From positions 1,178,001 to 1,242,000 of the forward strand of contig NZ_CP007215.2 of NCBI RefSeq assembly GCF_000300455.3: a stretch of 64,000 nt of DNA, in the 5' to 3' direction. Position numbers and translations under genes: made by a program. Below the pieces are notes generated by a model, which was not told where the DNA came from, ran no database searches, and saw nothing but the letters and a program-made list of their open reading frames with translations. This document shows, in pieces, positions 19,819 to 28,794 of this stretch. Every line of letters begins with the position of its first letter. The first letter of the stretch is position 1. This stretch comes from Kosakonia sacchari SP1 (GTDB lineage: Bacteria; Pseudomonadota; Gammaproteobacteria; Enterobacterales; Enterobacteriaceae).

Positions 19819-20013
19819 TTACTTCCCGGCGTGCGACGCGCTCACTTGCAGTGCTGGCGGGCGGACAATATAACGCGCCAGCGACTCATGGGTGACGAAC
19901 GTACAACCGCAGTGAATATTCTGGCACTGGTGATAGCGCTCTTTGGTCTCAGAACTGAGATAGCGGCTGGAGCGCGCGTGCGCCGCTTGTTGGCATACCG
20001 GGCAATGCATCAT
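19819..20013 (-). CDS. ogr: P2-type late gene activator Ogr
   Basis: A 64-residue Ogr protein (P2: 72 aa) with the zinc cysteines in MHCPVC and CQNIHC and the conserved TKERYHQCQN segment. It activates P2-type late promoters through TGT-N12-ACA boxes; five such boxes occur in this element. It is the last gene of the tail operon, as in P2. Confidence 0.95.
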   Translation of the reverse strand: MMHCPVCQQAAHARSSRYLSSETKERYHQCQNIHCGCTFVTHESLARYIVRPPALQVSASHAGK

Positions 20014-20091
20014 GGTGGTTTCTCCCTCGTGTATATGCCAGCTATGTTATCCCATTAGCTTGCAAATGCAAGCTAAAGAATGCATTTGACG

Positions 20092-21228
20092 CTATTGCTG
20101 CACTTCATATTCAACGCCGTCAACCCGAACCTCCAGCTCCAGTTTGCTAATAAAACCATTGCTATCAATGCCATGTGTCACTTTTTTGATTACCCAGGGC
20201 GTGTTGTTGATCGCATCTTTAAAACCTGAAACATACACAGGGCTTTCTGCGGAGATATCGGTGCGCCCCTGAGCAAGAGTGAGCGTAAATTTCGCCGCGT
20301 TGCGCTGGATGTCTTGCCACTGCGCCTCTGCAGCCCGCATGGCTTCATCTTTAGAAGCGTACGTCGTCGGTAGGGTATAGATATTATCTTTTGAGCCAGC
20401 GGTGTAATCCGTCGCTTCAGGCTTTGCATTGCCGGTTGTGGCGGCTTTGCGCGTCAGTTTTATCTGCTTCGTCTGCGCATTTGGCGTTCTGGTATCTTGC
20501 CAATGGGCAACCACACCGCTGTAAGCTACGCGATCGGCAAGGGTAAACTCGTGCGAGTCGCCATCGCTGGGGGTGATCGTCACCGAAGGAACAACCTTGC
20601 CGCCCCGAACGCACATGCCAGGAACAAGGAAAATCAGCGTACCTGATTTCACGGCGATTTCGGCACCGTTGCGGGTTGCCAGCCGGGTCAGAAAGCCAAT
20701 GTCGGACTCATTAGACTGGTCGATATGGGCGATTTTTATATTTGCCAGCGCTGGCGCGACATTGGCGCTCAGTGAATTACGCCAGGCGATATCTTTGACA
20801 ACTTCGCCAAGCGTTGTGTCATGCCATGACCACTCTTTTGGGCTGTTCATATTGCCGCGAAAATCGACGCTGCGGCCAGTAACAACCACCTGATCCGGCG
20901 TACCTCGGTGCGTCACCTGATCGATGGTAAACGTGCCCATATTGGTGAGCAGTTCTCCTAGTCGACCAATGGCGACGCTGACTTCATTACCGCGCTGCGG
21001 CATCTGGATTTTCCCGTCGGCATCATCCAGCGTTAGCGTTAGCGTATCGGCCTCAAACCCGCGATTGTCGGTGACGGTCAACGCTATCAGGCGAGGCGCA
21101 ATATCGTAGGTAATGTCTTTTACTTTCTGTTTTTGCGCTTGCTGCGGATCGTGCTGTTTCTGCTTTAGCTTCAGCGTAAACAGGGGGACACTCGTTCGCC
21201 CCAAATCCTGGGTGAGTATGTCAATCAT
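20092..21228 (-). CDS. D: Phage tail protein D (late control D, hub/spike-related)
   Basis: A 378-residue homologue of P2 gpD (387 aa), the baseplate hub protein related to T4 gp27. It starts at the ATG overlapping the gpU stop (TGATG). Recognisable segments include WHDTTLGEVVKDIAWRNSLS and IDQSNESDIGFLTRLATRNG. Confidence 0.95.
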   Translation of the reverse strand: MIDILTQDLGRTSVPLFTLKLKQKQHDPQQAQKQKVKDITYDIAPRLIALTVTDNRGFEADTLTLTLDDADGKIQMPQRGNEVSVAIGRLGELLTNMGTFTIDQVTHRGTPDQVVVTGRSVDFRGNMNSPKEWSWHDTTLGEVVKDIAWRNSLSANVAPALANIKIAHIDQSNESDIGFLTRLATRNGAEIAVKSGTLIFLVPGMCVRGGKVVPSVTITPSDGDSHEFTLADRVAYSGVVAHWQDTRTPNAQTKQIKLTRKAATTGNAKPEATDYTAGSKDNIYTLPTTYASKDEAMRAAEAQWQDIQRNAAKFTLTLAQGRTDISAESPVYVSGFKDAINNTPWVIKKVTHGIDSNGFISKLELEVRVDGVEYEVQQ

Positions 21229-21686
21229 CACAAGTTCCCCAGTATCTTCGTCGCGTCCCTGAACAATTGTTCCCCCTGAGTGCGAAGATCACCTGCCAGA
21301 GCCTCCAGCGACTCATCAACACGCGTAAGTTTGAGCGTGAAGGTGATTTTGCGCGGTGAACCATCACTGTAATATTCCGAACCGTTTTCGGTGACGCTGC
21401 TTATGACATACATGCCGTAAATCATTCCGGTTCCGTCAATAAGCGGCCACGAGCGCCCTTGCTCGGCCATCAGACGTACCGCCGCAAGCGACAGCACGCC
21501 GCCAGTCAGTTCCGGGTAGAGTGCGCCCGCGATATTGATGGTATCCTCGCCGGGACCGATATACTGAAACGCCGCGCGCTTGCCCACGCGCGCGTTGTCC
21601 TTCCAATTAAACGCTGAGGTACGATCCATATTCTGGAACGGCAGCGTCTGCCGCATGAAAACAAAAAGCCCCAATGCCAGCATCAT
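21228..21686 (-). CDS. U: Tail protein U
   Basis: A 152-residue homologue of P2 gpU (159 aa), starting MMLALGLFVFMRQTLPFQ. It sits near the end of the tape measure and tail tube in P2-like tails. Its stop overlaps the D start and it follows gpT after 14 bp. Confidence 0.95.
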   Translation of the reverse strand: MMLALGLFVFMRQTLPFQNMDRTSAFNWKDNARVGKRAAFQYIGPGEDTINIAGALYPELTGGVLSLAAVRLMAEQGRSWPLIDGTGMIYGMYVISSVTENGSEYYSDGSPRKITFTLKLTRVDESLEALAGDLRTQGEQLFRDATKILGNL

Positions 21687-21700
21687 AATGCGAACTCTCC

Positions 21701-23581
21701 TTACGGGTTGAATTGGGATAACGCGTTGTTGCGCCGGTTATTGGCATCCTGACGGAACAGTTCCTGCAAATAGCGTTCGTTATTGCTACCCGGCGTGACA
21801 TCACCCTGCAGCGTGACGTTATATTCCGTACGGCTTTGGTCGAGGTAAGAGCCGCCTGTTGACGGGCGTGCCATCTGATAGGCGTTATATCCCGGCTGCG
21901 CACTTGTGGGCTGGATATAGCTGGAAACCCCTCCAGTGGCGGGTTGCTCGATAAGCGGTTTGAGCGCCTGCGCGGGTTTTTTATCAATAATGCCCAGCGT
22001 CTCCAGCAACCCCATCGCGCTCTCGTTCAGTGAACGTAAAAGGGTCAGCGGCCAGGTGAATGCATTAACAAGCACTTTTCCAATAAACTGCCCGACGTTG
22101 CCGAATTGTGTGAGCGTCTCCTCGCTGGCCTTGATTGGCGTCAGCAGCTCGCTGAAGGTGTCTTTTACCTTTTGCAGTGCACCTCCGATGGCATCGAAAA
22201 CCGGTTGTAATGGCGCAAACATTTCGGCAATGGGGGCAAATGCCGCGACGATCCCCTCAATCACGCCGCTAAAAAAGGCGCTAATGGGCTCCCAGTATTT
22301 ATAAATCAGCGCAGCGCCAGCGGCGACGGCGGCCACTACGGCAACAATTGGCCAGGTGAGTCCGCCGATAACTGCCATGATCCCGCCACAAACGGTGGTA
22401 AACACGCTGCCAAAAGTCATCGCAATGGTGATAAGCGTGCTGATCCCTGTAAAGACCGGCGCAATCACGCTTGCGACAGTGCCGATTGCCCCGGCGACGC
22501 CGACGATCACCGTTGCAATCAGGCCAAAGCTCTGCACCAGCCCCTGGTTGTTTTGTACCCACTGCTGGAGCTGCCCGAGATAACCGGTCGCGGTCTGCAC
22601 CAGCATGCGCAGCGACGACGCCTGGGTGGCGAAAATATCCACGCTCAGGGATTGATAAGCCGCCTGCAGCGCGGCTAAATCCGTGCCGAGGTTGCCGACA
22701 TTATTCTGCATCTCAGCCGCCGGAGCGCCGGTACTATTGTTTTGGGCGGCGACAGCCGGTGCGAGGCTCCCCGCGCTCAGCTGCTGGCTTGCGACTGCGG
22801 TGCCCGGCGCTGCGGTGTGAGTTTTCAGAGTGGCAACAGCGGTGCCCGGTATCGTGGGCGACACGGCGGTGCGAGCTTGCAGCGAAGCAATAGCGCTGCC
22901 CGGTGTTGCAGGTGACTCGGCTGGATGCGTTTGCAGTGACGCTTCATATCCCGGCTGCAGCAATTTTTTGCCAAGATTAAATCCGGTGGTCGCTATCGAC
23001 ATCCCGGTCTTGCCGACGGCGGATACTTTCCCCGCCACACCCAGAATCGACTGCTGGCTCTCTTTGATTTTCACCAGCCGCTGCTGGCGGTTCTCCTGCT
23101 TTAGCGCTTGCTGTTGGCTCGACAGCTGCTCGGTAGCGCTGCTGATGTTCTGCTGCAGGCGTTGTCTTGCTGTTGCAGGCGCACGGGTACTGATCCCCGC
23201 TTGTTGCAATGTTTGCCGCTGGTTTTTTACCGACTGGCGTAAACTGTCGTGCTGCTGTTTCAGCGCGCTCACATTGGCGCGCGCCTTATCCAGCGCGGTT
23301 AACTGCGCTTCACTGGGTTTATCGATTTTTTTCAGTTCGAAGGCCAGCGCCTGCGTGCTCGCTTTGGCGATCTTTAGCTGCTGGCTAACGCCGTTAAGTG
23401 CGCTTTGTGTGCGGGTAAATCCGTCAATCTGCGCAGCCTGGCTATACAGGCCACGCAGGTTTTTTTCCGTCTCTTTGATACCGTCAGCCAGCGACACATT
23501 CGCCGTCTGCAGGGATTTAAATGGCCGCGCCGCCTGATCAACAGCAGCGAGTAGGGCCTCGATATTTTCGCTGTTACTCAT
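21701..23581 (-). CDS. T: Tail tape measure protein T (shortened)
   Basis: A 626-residue homologue of P2 gpT, which has 815 residues. The N-terminal coiled-coil region (to about 190) and the C-terminal hydrophobic region are present: GLIATVIVGVAGAIGTVASV, then several membrane-like stretches and KYWEPISAFFSGV. Between them, a stretch rich in Ala, Thr and Pro with imperfect repeats (SLQTH..., SLQART..., TLKTHT...) stands where P2 has the longer TMP core. Since tape length sets tail length, a shorter tail than P2 is expected. The start overlaps the end of E'. Confidence 0.9.
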   Translation of the reverse strand: MSNSENIEALLAAVDQAARPFKSLQTANVSLADGIKETEKNLRGLYSQAAQIDGFTRTQSALNGVSQQLKIAKASTQALAFELKKIDKPSEAQLTALDKARANVSALKQQHDSLRQSVKNQRQTLQQAGISTRAPATARQRLQQNISSATEQLSSQQQALKQENRQQRLVKIKESQQSILGVAGKVSAVGKTGMSIATTGFNLGKKLLQPGYEASLQTHPAESPATPGSAIASLQARTAVSPTIPGTAVATLKTHTAAPGTAVASQQLSAGSLAPAVAAQNNSTGAPAAEMQNNVGNLGTDLAALQAAYQSLSVDIFATQASSLRMLVQTATGYLGQLQQWVQNNQGLVQSFGLIATVIVGVAGAIGTVASVIAPVFTGISTLITIAMTFGSVFTTVCGGIMAVIGGLTWPIVAVVAAVAAGAALIYKYWEPISAFFSGVIEGIVAAFAPIAEMFAPLQPVFDAIGGALQKVKDTFSELLTPIKASEETLTQFGNVGQFIGKVLVNAFTWPLTLLRSLNESAMGLLETLGIIDKKPAQALKPLIEQPATGGVSSYIQPTSAQPGYNAYQMARPSTGGSYLDQSRTEYNVTLQGDVTPGSNNERYLQELFRQDANNRRNNALSQFNP

Positions 23582-24007
23582 ATGTATTTCCGCTTCGCTG
23601 CAGCGCTTTTTCGCGCCAGGTGATGAGTTCGCTCAGACTCAGGGGGTAGAGCTCCGATGGCGGCCAGTGGAAGATCACCGCGATATCCGCCATCAGATCG
23701 TCAACTGACAGCCTGGGCGGAAAATTTACTGTCCCGAAGCTGGTGACAAAAAACCGACCACCTTGCCCGCCAGCGCAACCATATCGACCAGATCCAGCGC
23801 ACCCACTTCCTGCTCGGTAAGCGAAGGCGAGGTAATGCGCGGCAGCACTTTAATCAGCGCGTCCACTTCGGCGTTTGCCACCGCGGCCAGGCTCAGGCCG
23901 CGCAGCGTACCGGCGTTCGGTTTCATCAGTGTAAGGGAGTTGATCAACTGCTCGCCGCGTTTAATCGGGGTTTGCAGGGTAATGACGTTATCTGTTTCGT
24001 GGCTCAT
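23574..24007 (-). CDS. E: Tail proteins E and E+E' (programmed -1 frameshift)
   Basis: gpE is read from 24007 to 23726 (93 aa). A T_TTT_TTG slippery heptamer at 23747-23753 (minus strand) lies ten codons or fewer before the gpE stop. A -1 shift there continues as VTSFGTVNFPPR and ends with FHWPPSELYPLSLSELITW...GNTYE at 23574, which matches P2 E'. The fusion acts as tail assembly chaperone, like lambda G/GT. The E' end overlaps the gpT start by the bases TATGAGTAA. Confidence 0.92.
23747..23753 (-). promoter_or_regulatory. -1 ribosomal frameshift site in gpE
   Basis: T_TTT_TTG in the E frame, the same heptamer used by P2 for E/E'. Downstream structure was not evaluated. Confidence 0.85.
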
Positions 24008-24067
24008 ACGATCCTCGTTGCTTTTGCGGGGGAAAACCCGGCCAGCCAGGCTGACCGGGTGGGGGCA

Positions 24068-24586
24068 TTACAGGCCGATATTGCGGCGGTGCTGTTCGAG
24101 ACGATCGACGCCGTTCACTTTTTCAACCATGTTGACGGTATCGATCTCCACCAGCTCTTTGCCATCGATGGTCAGTTTGAAGTAGGTGCAAATCACGGAG
24201 ATTTTGGATTCCGTATCTTCACCCGGTTTGTTTTCGCCAGTGTCGATCTCTTTTTGGCGACCACGCATCACCACTTCCACCGCCACCGTTTCCCCGGTGT
24301 CATCGCGCTGGTAAGAGCCCGCGAAGCGGATCGGCACCGCGTCGGTACTGGTCGCGCCATACAGTTCCCAGATGGCTTCATCCGGGAAGCCGCCCAGCGA
24401 CCACTCCATTGACATCGCCTCGTCATCCAGGCCCATATCAATCGGCGCGACACCGTTCATGCCTGCACCGCGGTAGTTTTCCAGCTTGCGGGTCAGTTTC
24501 GGCAGGGTGATGGATTTGGCGACACCCTGGTAGCTGTAGCCATTGAGGAACACGTTCATGTATTTCAGTTTTCGCGGCATTGCCAT
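24068..24586 (-). CDS. FII: Major tail tube protein FII
   Basis: A 172-residue tail tube protein, same length as P2 FII, starting MAMPRKLKYMNVFLNGYSYQ. It polymerises around the tape measure under the sheath. It follows FI after 12 bp. Confidence 0.97.
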   Translation of the reverse strand: MAMPRKLKYMNVFLNGYSYQGVAKSITLPKLTRKLENYRGAGMNGVAPIDMGLDDEAMSMEWSLGGFPDEAIWELYGATSTDAVPIRFAGSYQRDDTGETVAVEVVMRGRQKEIDTGENKPGEDTESKISVICTYFKLTIDGKELVEIDTVNMVEKVNGVDRLEQHRRNIGL

Positions 24587-24598
24587 TTATCAGGCTCC

Positions 24599-25780
24599 TT
24601 AATTGCTGTTAACCGAGGAGACCAGGTTCGCCAGGTACTTATCGGTGATGCGCTGGCGTAAGGTCAGGTTTTCCAGTGGCGGGACCGGCGTATAGTCATA
24701 ATCGATATACAGTTTCCCGGCCTTCAGGGTTTCGGCGTCGTTGGCGGATTCATCGAACCAGCAGGTTGCATCGACGATGTAACCGTTGCTTTTCAGCTCA
24801 CGGAATTTCGCGTTAATGCCATCGATGATGTCGCGGATAAGCGTCGCGGTAATCGGTTTGTCCACTGCCCACATATGCGCGTCGGCCATGGTGTCGGCGA
24901 TAACCTGTGCAGTACGGGTATAGTTTTCAAACAAGAACAGCGGATCGTCCGAACAGGTGCGGTTGCCCCAGAAACGAAAGCCGTCTTTGCGAATCAGCGT
25001 GGTGACGCCTGCCTGGTTGAGCAGATCCGCATCGGTGCCGGACTCTTGCAAATCCCAGAATACCGGGGTGCTGATGCCGGTCACGCCGTTCACGCCGACG
25101 TTAGACAGGGTTTTGTGCCAGCCAACAGACTGATCAATATAAGCGCGCAGGCCGAGTGCGCGCGCAGTGGCGTACGCCGTGGCGCTGGCGTTAGCGACGG
25201 TATCCCAGGCGAGGAAGTCCGGCCAAATCACCATCAGCTCGCGCTGGCTGAAATTCTCGCGGTACTTAATGGCGTCGGAAATCGTTTTGCAGCCCCAGGC
25301 GCTAACGTAACCGAAGGCGCGCAGCTTCTGGCAGATGGGCGCCAGCGCGGTGGCGACTTCCTGGGTGTCGTAACCCGGCACGCCAAGAATACGCGGTTTC
25401 ACGCCGGTCACCGCTTCGGCGGTCAGCAGTGCTTTCAGGCCGGTGTATTTCCCGTTTGCATCGGTAGTGCCGATGATGTTGGAAATCGTCTGCGCCTGGG
25501 CATCGTCACCGCTGCCTTCCGCGACACGTACTACAACGATCACCGGTTTCGCCTGATCGGCAATCGCCTGTAAAGACGATGCCAGCGTACCTTTGGTGCC
25601 CGCTTTGGCAATGGCGCTTTGCACGTTGGTGATAAGCACCGGTTCATTCAGTGGAAAGGTTGCCGCATCGGCGTCGCTGGCGGTACAAACCATGCCGACG
25701 ATGGCGGTTGAGACAGTGGAAATGACGCGTGTGCCGTCGTTAATTTCAACGACCTGAACGCCATGATGGTAGTCACTCAT
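24599..25780 (-). CDS. FI: Contractile tail sheath protein FI
   Basis: A 393-residue contractile sheath protein (P2 FI: 396 aa), starting MSDYHHGVQVVEINDGTRVI and containing RFWGNRTCSDDPLFLFENYTR in the conserved part. It defines the element as having a contractile, R-type tail. An Ogr box precedes it at 25853-25870, matching the P2 PF promoter. Confidence 0.97.
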   Translation of the reverse strand: MSDYHHGVQVVEINDGTRVISTVSTAIVGMVCTASDADAATFPLNEPVLITNVQSAIAKAGTKGTLASSLQAIADQAKPVIVVVRVAEGSGDDAQAQTISNIIGTTDANGKYTGLKALLTAEAVTGVKPRILGVPGYDTQEVATALAPICQKLRAFGYVSAWGCKTISDAIKYRENFSQRELMVIWPDFLAWDTVANASATAYATARALGLRAYIDQSVGWHKTLSNVGVNGVTGISTPVFWDLQESGTDADLLNQAGVTTLIRKDGFRFWGNRTCSDDPLFLFENYTRTAQVIADTMADAHMWAVDKPITATLIRDIIDGINAKFRELKSNGYIVDATCWFDESANDAETLKAGKLYIDYDYTPVPPLENLTLRQRITDKYLANLVSSVNSN

Positions 25781-25852
25781 CCGATTAACTCCGTGGTGTT
25801 GGGGTGAGAGCTATTTTCCAGAACGCAGCGCTAACGCGCTATTTGTCGGGGT

Positions 25853-25870
25853 TGGCGTGGGGATGAAACA
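25853..25870 (-). promoter_or_regulatory. Ogr box of the FI promoter (PF)
   Basis: On the minus strand TGT-N12-CCA, about 70 bp before the FI start. It shares the flanking pattern GTTGT...CAACCCC...ATAGCG with the boxes before both fibre genes. Confidence 0.65.
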
Positions 25871-25881
25871 ACACGGTAGAC

Positions 25882-25904
25882 AAAAAAAACGGGCCGGAGC
25901 CCGT
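25882..25904 (-). terminator. Terminator after fibre module 2
   Basis: Stem ACGGGC/GCCCGT with a following run of eight T on the minus strand. It belongs to a family of three near-identical terminators in this element (also 28204 and 29918). Confidence 0.85.
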
Positions 25905-25917
25905 TGGATGTTGTTTG

Positions 25918-26355
25918 TTATTGCGGTTTTTCCGGCCAGGGGATATCTGGTGCGGTTGAATCATCAGTACTTCCAGCTACATTTGTTAAATCTATCGACT
26001 TGAGTTTCTGAATATAGGCCATCCACTTAATCAGGCTGGCTTTATCGTCAGCGGAGATAACATCAAGTTGCAGTTCAGTGCGCCAGTCAGCGGTAGCGTT
26101 GCTTGCTTCAGTCAGCAGCCTTTGTCGATGAGATTCAGCGCGTGCGTTCCAGTCGATCTTCGAGGTTATTAACACAGGAGCTCCGTCGTCGTCCGATGCA
26201 ATACTTTTTCCGTTGGCTTGCCCGTCCATAAGCGATTTATAAAGGGCATCGCTGATTTCTTTTGCATCGTCCGGCCATGTTTTAACTGCGTCATAGCTAT
26301 CGCGCATTTCGTCCAGATAAAACCCTTTCGTTGTATTGCTATAAAATATCGCCAT
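25918..26355 (-). CDS. Tail fibre assembly chaperone (Tfa family), module 2
   Basis: A 145-residue Tfa/gpG-type chaperone whose C-terminal part (about 75-145) has the typical WRTELQLDVISADDKASLIKW segment and a PWPEKPQ end. Tfa proteins help fold and trimerise the tip of the fibre encoded just upstream. The ATG at 26355 (MAIFYSNTTKG) is preferred over an upstream one at 26379, which lies inside the fibre gene end. Confidence 0.9.
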   Translation of the reverse strand: MAIFYSNTTKGFYLDEMRDSYDAVKTWPDDAKEISDALYKSLMDGQANGKSIASDDDGAPVLITSKIDWNARAESHRQRLLTEASNATADWRTELQLDVISADDKASLIKWMAYIQKLKSIDLTNVAGSTDDSTAPDIPWPEKPQ

Positions 26356-26357
26356 TT

Positions 26358-28100
26358 TTATTTCCCCGCCGCAAACCATGTCACTGTCTCTGTACCGCCG
26401 CCCGCAATACGCAGGTTCCAGCCTGTTTTATCAATACTGTATGGCTGCATTGCAGCTGCTTCACCTGAGCTATTGTTGCGGTTTGCTACTACCGAAAAAC
26501 ACGCTGCTGGAAAAGCAAACGGAAATGTCACCCGACCGCTATTGGGAACACTGGCTGTCGTACCCATCATGAAAATGACGCCAGTATCCGCATCTCTCCA
26601 CCACAGCACACTACCGCTAATGCCTGATGTTGCTGGTTTACCGCTGCTTCCTGCGGCCTGGTAACGGGCGTCAAAATTGGCGTAATTCGCCGGGATAATC
26701 TGCCCAGCCATTTGTAACTTTCCAGTACGGGTATCAATGTAACCTGCATAACCTTCAGCCCCGGTGAGAGAGCAATAAAATCCAATGCCGTACCAGGAGC
26801 CTATATTGATGTTGTTGGAAATAAAGCCAGCGTTATCCGCACCAGGGAAAATTTGTGCATCCGTTCCAGCTATTTGCAAACCTTTTGGTACAGTCAATAT
26901 ATTCTCGACAACGAGGCTACCTTCAATTGTGTCCCCCGTTTTCGCCACCGCCCCAATGTCTGTGGGTGTAGGTCTGTTCATCGTATCGTAAACTTTCGCC
27001 CAGCCAGTCCATATCCAGTTATACATGGTGCGGATGTAACAACGGGAATCGGCATAAATCCTATAAATCTGTGTAATACCAGCGTGTTTATAGACTTCTA
27101 GCGAACCAGCAACCTGCTCAGGGTAGTTTGCGCCTGAAAGTGCCTGAGAATTCAAAGGTTGAAAGTAGAGGCCAGGTGTTGTGTAACTATTGAGGTCTGC
27201 CGCATTGCCAATCTCCACAGCTTGATCGTTAAAGATCTCCTGGGACGTTACTGCATCTTTTACCGCGAGCTTACCCAGCCCAAGGTATGTTCGAACATCC
27301 GCAATTGCATCTTTTGCCAGAATATCCCGGCCGACGGCGGTGAGATCCGTTTGCGCAGCAGTATCAACTCCAGAAAAATAGGGGAGTTTATTGGCACCCG
27401 TTGCGAGCCTGGCAATAGAGGTTAACGTCGCATCAAGAGGTTGTTTTCCGCTCAATCCGGATTGGACAAATGCCGTTGTGGCGAGTTGGGTGGTGTTATC
27501 CCCTGCAGTCGCAGTCGGCGCTTTCGGTGTTCCTGTAAATGTTGGGCTGGAAATGGGGGCATATTGTGTATGCGGATTACTGGCGGCGACATGCTGTTTC
27601 ATCAGCTCGTCGGAATAGGCTTTAACTTCAATAACTTTGTCATCGACATATTTGCGTGTCGCCAGTACTACCGACGGGTCGATTTTCAGCGTTACTGCAG
27701 CCGTTGACGAAACAATCAGCGCCATGCGAATGGTTTGCGTGCGGCCGCTGCCTTCCTGTAACAACGGCTTGTACGTTTCCGGGCAGTTGGCGATGGCAAT
27801 CAGCACGCCGTCGTCATCATACAACCCCATTTCGCGGATCCAGTAGCCCCCTTCGTTTTCCGGGATCACCTGTTCGGCAATGACCTGGTTTGCGTTGGCC
27901 GCATCGACAGTGAGCGTGTTCACCGCACCGATGCGCTTCTGGTTGAGCAGCTGGGTTTGTGTGGCGTCGGGCGTTGGCAGGGAACCATTGCCGTCGCCGA
28001 CGGCCATTTGTGTGATATGGATTTGCGTGCCAAGCGCGGTGGCGGCTGCCAGCTTCGCCGCACCTTGATTGGTCAGAATGGCGTAATATTTCGCGGTCAT
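26358..28100 (-). CDS. Tail fibre protein, module 2 (gpH-like)
   Basis: A 580-residue fibre. The N-terminal 170 residues form the P2 gpH-type baseplate-binding domain (MTAKYYAILTNQGAAKLAAA, then NEGGYWIREMGLYDDDG). This is followed by a short shaft with SNPHTQY and TATAGDNTTQLATTAFVQ repeats, and a distinct C-terminal tip ending GGGTETVTWFAAGK. The start at 28100 was chosen because it aligns with the other fibre's N-terminus; the frame is open further upstream. Paralogous to the fibre at 28794-29804 only in the N-terminal half. Confidence 0.92.
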   Translation of the reverse strand: MTAKYYAILTNQGAAKLAAATALGTQIHITQMAVGDGNGSLPTPDATQTQLLNQKRIGAVNTLTVDAANANQVIAEQVIPENEGGYWIREMGLYDDDGVLIAIANCPETYKPLLQEGSGRTQTIRMALIVSSTAAVTLKIDPSVVLATRKYVDDKVIEVKAYSDELMKQHVAASNPHTQYAPISSPTFTGTPKAPTATAGDNTTQLATTAFVQSGLSGKQPLDATLTSIARLATGANKLPYFSGVDTAAQTDLTAVGRDILAKDAIADVRTYLGLGKLAVKDAVTSQEIFNDQAVEIGNAADLNSYTTPGLYFQPLNSQALSGANYPEQVAGSLEVYKHAGITQIYRIYADSRCYIRTMYNWIWTGWAKVYDTMNRPTPTDIGAVAKTGDTIEGSLVVENILTVPKGLQIAGTDAQIFPGADNAGFISNNINIGSWYGIGFYCSLTGAEGYAGYIDTRTGKLQMAGQIIPANYANFDARYQAAGSSGKPATSGISGSVLWWRDADTGVIFMMGTTASVPNSGRVTFPFAFPAACFSVVANRNNSSGEAAAMQPYSIDKTGWNLRIAGGGTETVTWFAAGK

Positions 28101-28175
28101 GCGTTCACTCTCAGTTGTCGGAAACGTGGGCACTATTTTCCGGTGAGCGCATCGGGCAGGGCTATCGGTTGGGGT

Positions 28176-28193
28176 TGGTTTGCAGGCAGGACA
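28176..28193 (-). promoter_or_regulatory. Ogr box before fibre module 2
   Basis: On the minus strand TGT-N12-CCA, 76 bp before the fibre start, within the same GTTGT...CCAACC...ATAGC pattern as the other boxes. Confidence 0.6.
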
Positions 28194-28203
28194 ACTGCAA
28201 ATG

Positions 28204-28224
28204 AAAAAACGGGCCGTAGCCCGT
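28204..28224 (-). terminator. Terminator after fibre module 1
   Basis: Stem ACGGGC-CGTA-GCCCGT with T-run on the minus strand, directly after the module 1 chaperone gene. Confidence 0.85.
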
Positions 28225-28230
28225 CTGGTG

Positions 28231-28794
28231 TTATTGCGGCTGTTGCGGCCAGTTGATATTCGGTGCCGTTGCGGTATCCACCGCCTGGAGCAGCTTGATA
28301 TATTGCAACCAGGCAATCAGCCGGACTTTGTCGTCATCGCTGATAATGCCGAGCTGCAACTCGGTCTGCCACAGGCTGATGGTGTTTTTGGCTTCGTTGA
28401 GCAGTTGCGTCTTTTTGGCTTCTGCGACAGCAATCAGCGCGTCTTGATCGGTTACCCACTGGCTACCATCCCATTTGTCATAAGGCGTTGAAGGGGCAAG
28501 CGGTGTGACGTCTGCAGGATAATTGCCTGGTTCGGTAATTTCTCTTTTCTGCTTCGTATTGATGTCGTACACCGTCTCGCCACGGTGATCGGGAACGTAC
28601 TCCCAGGCATCCAGCGCAACAGTGCGGCAGATAGCGAAGCCCGCTTTACTCTCTCCCGGTTTTTCGATAGTGGAGAAACGAGGAATACCGACACCAACAG
28701 CCAAATACTCTTCTGATGGCGCGAGGTAATGATAGACGGTGATGTAACCTGCTTTGATTGCAATCAGGTTGTCGTTCAGTACGGCTTGTTCCAT
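28231..28794 (-). CDS. Tail fibre assembly chaperone (Tfa family), module 1
   Basis: A 187-residue Tfa-type chaperone. The N-terminal half (ITVYHYLAPSEEYLAVGVG, CRTVALDAWEYVPDHRGETV) is the classical fibre-chaperone region. The C-terminal part (WQTELQLGIISDDDKVRLIAWLQYI) is clearly paralogous to the module 2 chaperone. Its start overlaps the fibre stop by one base, so the pair is translationally coupled. Confidence 0.93.
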   Translation of the reverse strand: MEQAVLNDNLIAIKAGYITVYHYLAPSEEYLAVGVGIPRFSTIEKPGESKAGFAICRTVALDAWEYVPDHRGETVYDINTKQKREITEPGNYPADVTPLAPSTPYDKWDGSQWVTDQDALIAVAEAKKTQLLNEAKNTISLWQTELQLGIISDDDKVRLIAWLQYIKLLQAVDTATAPNINWPQQPQ

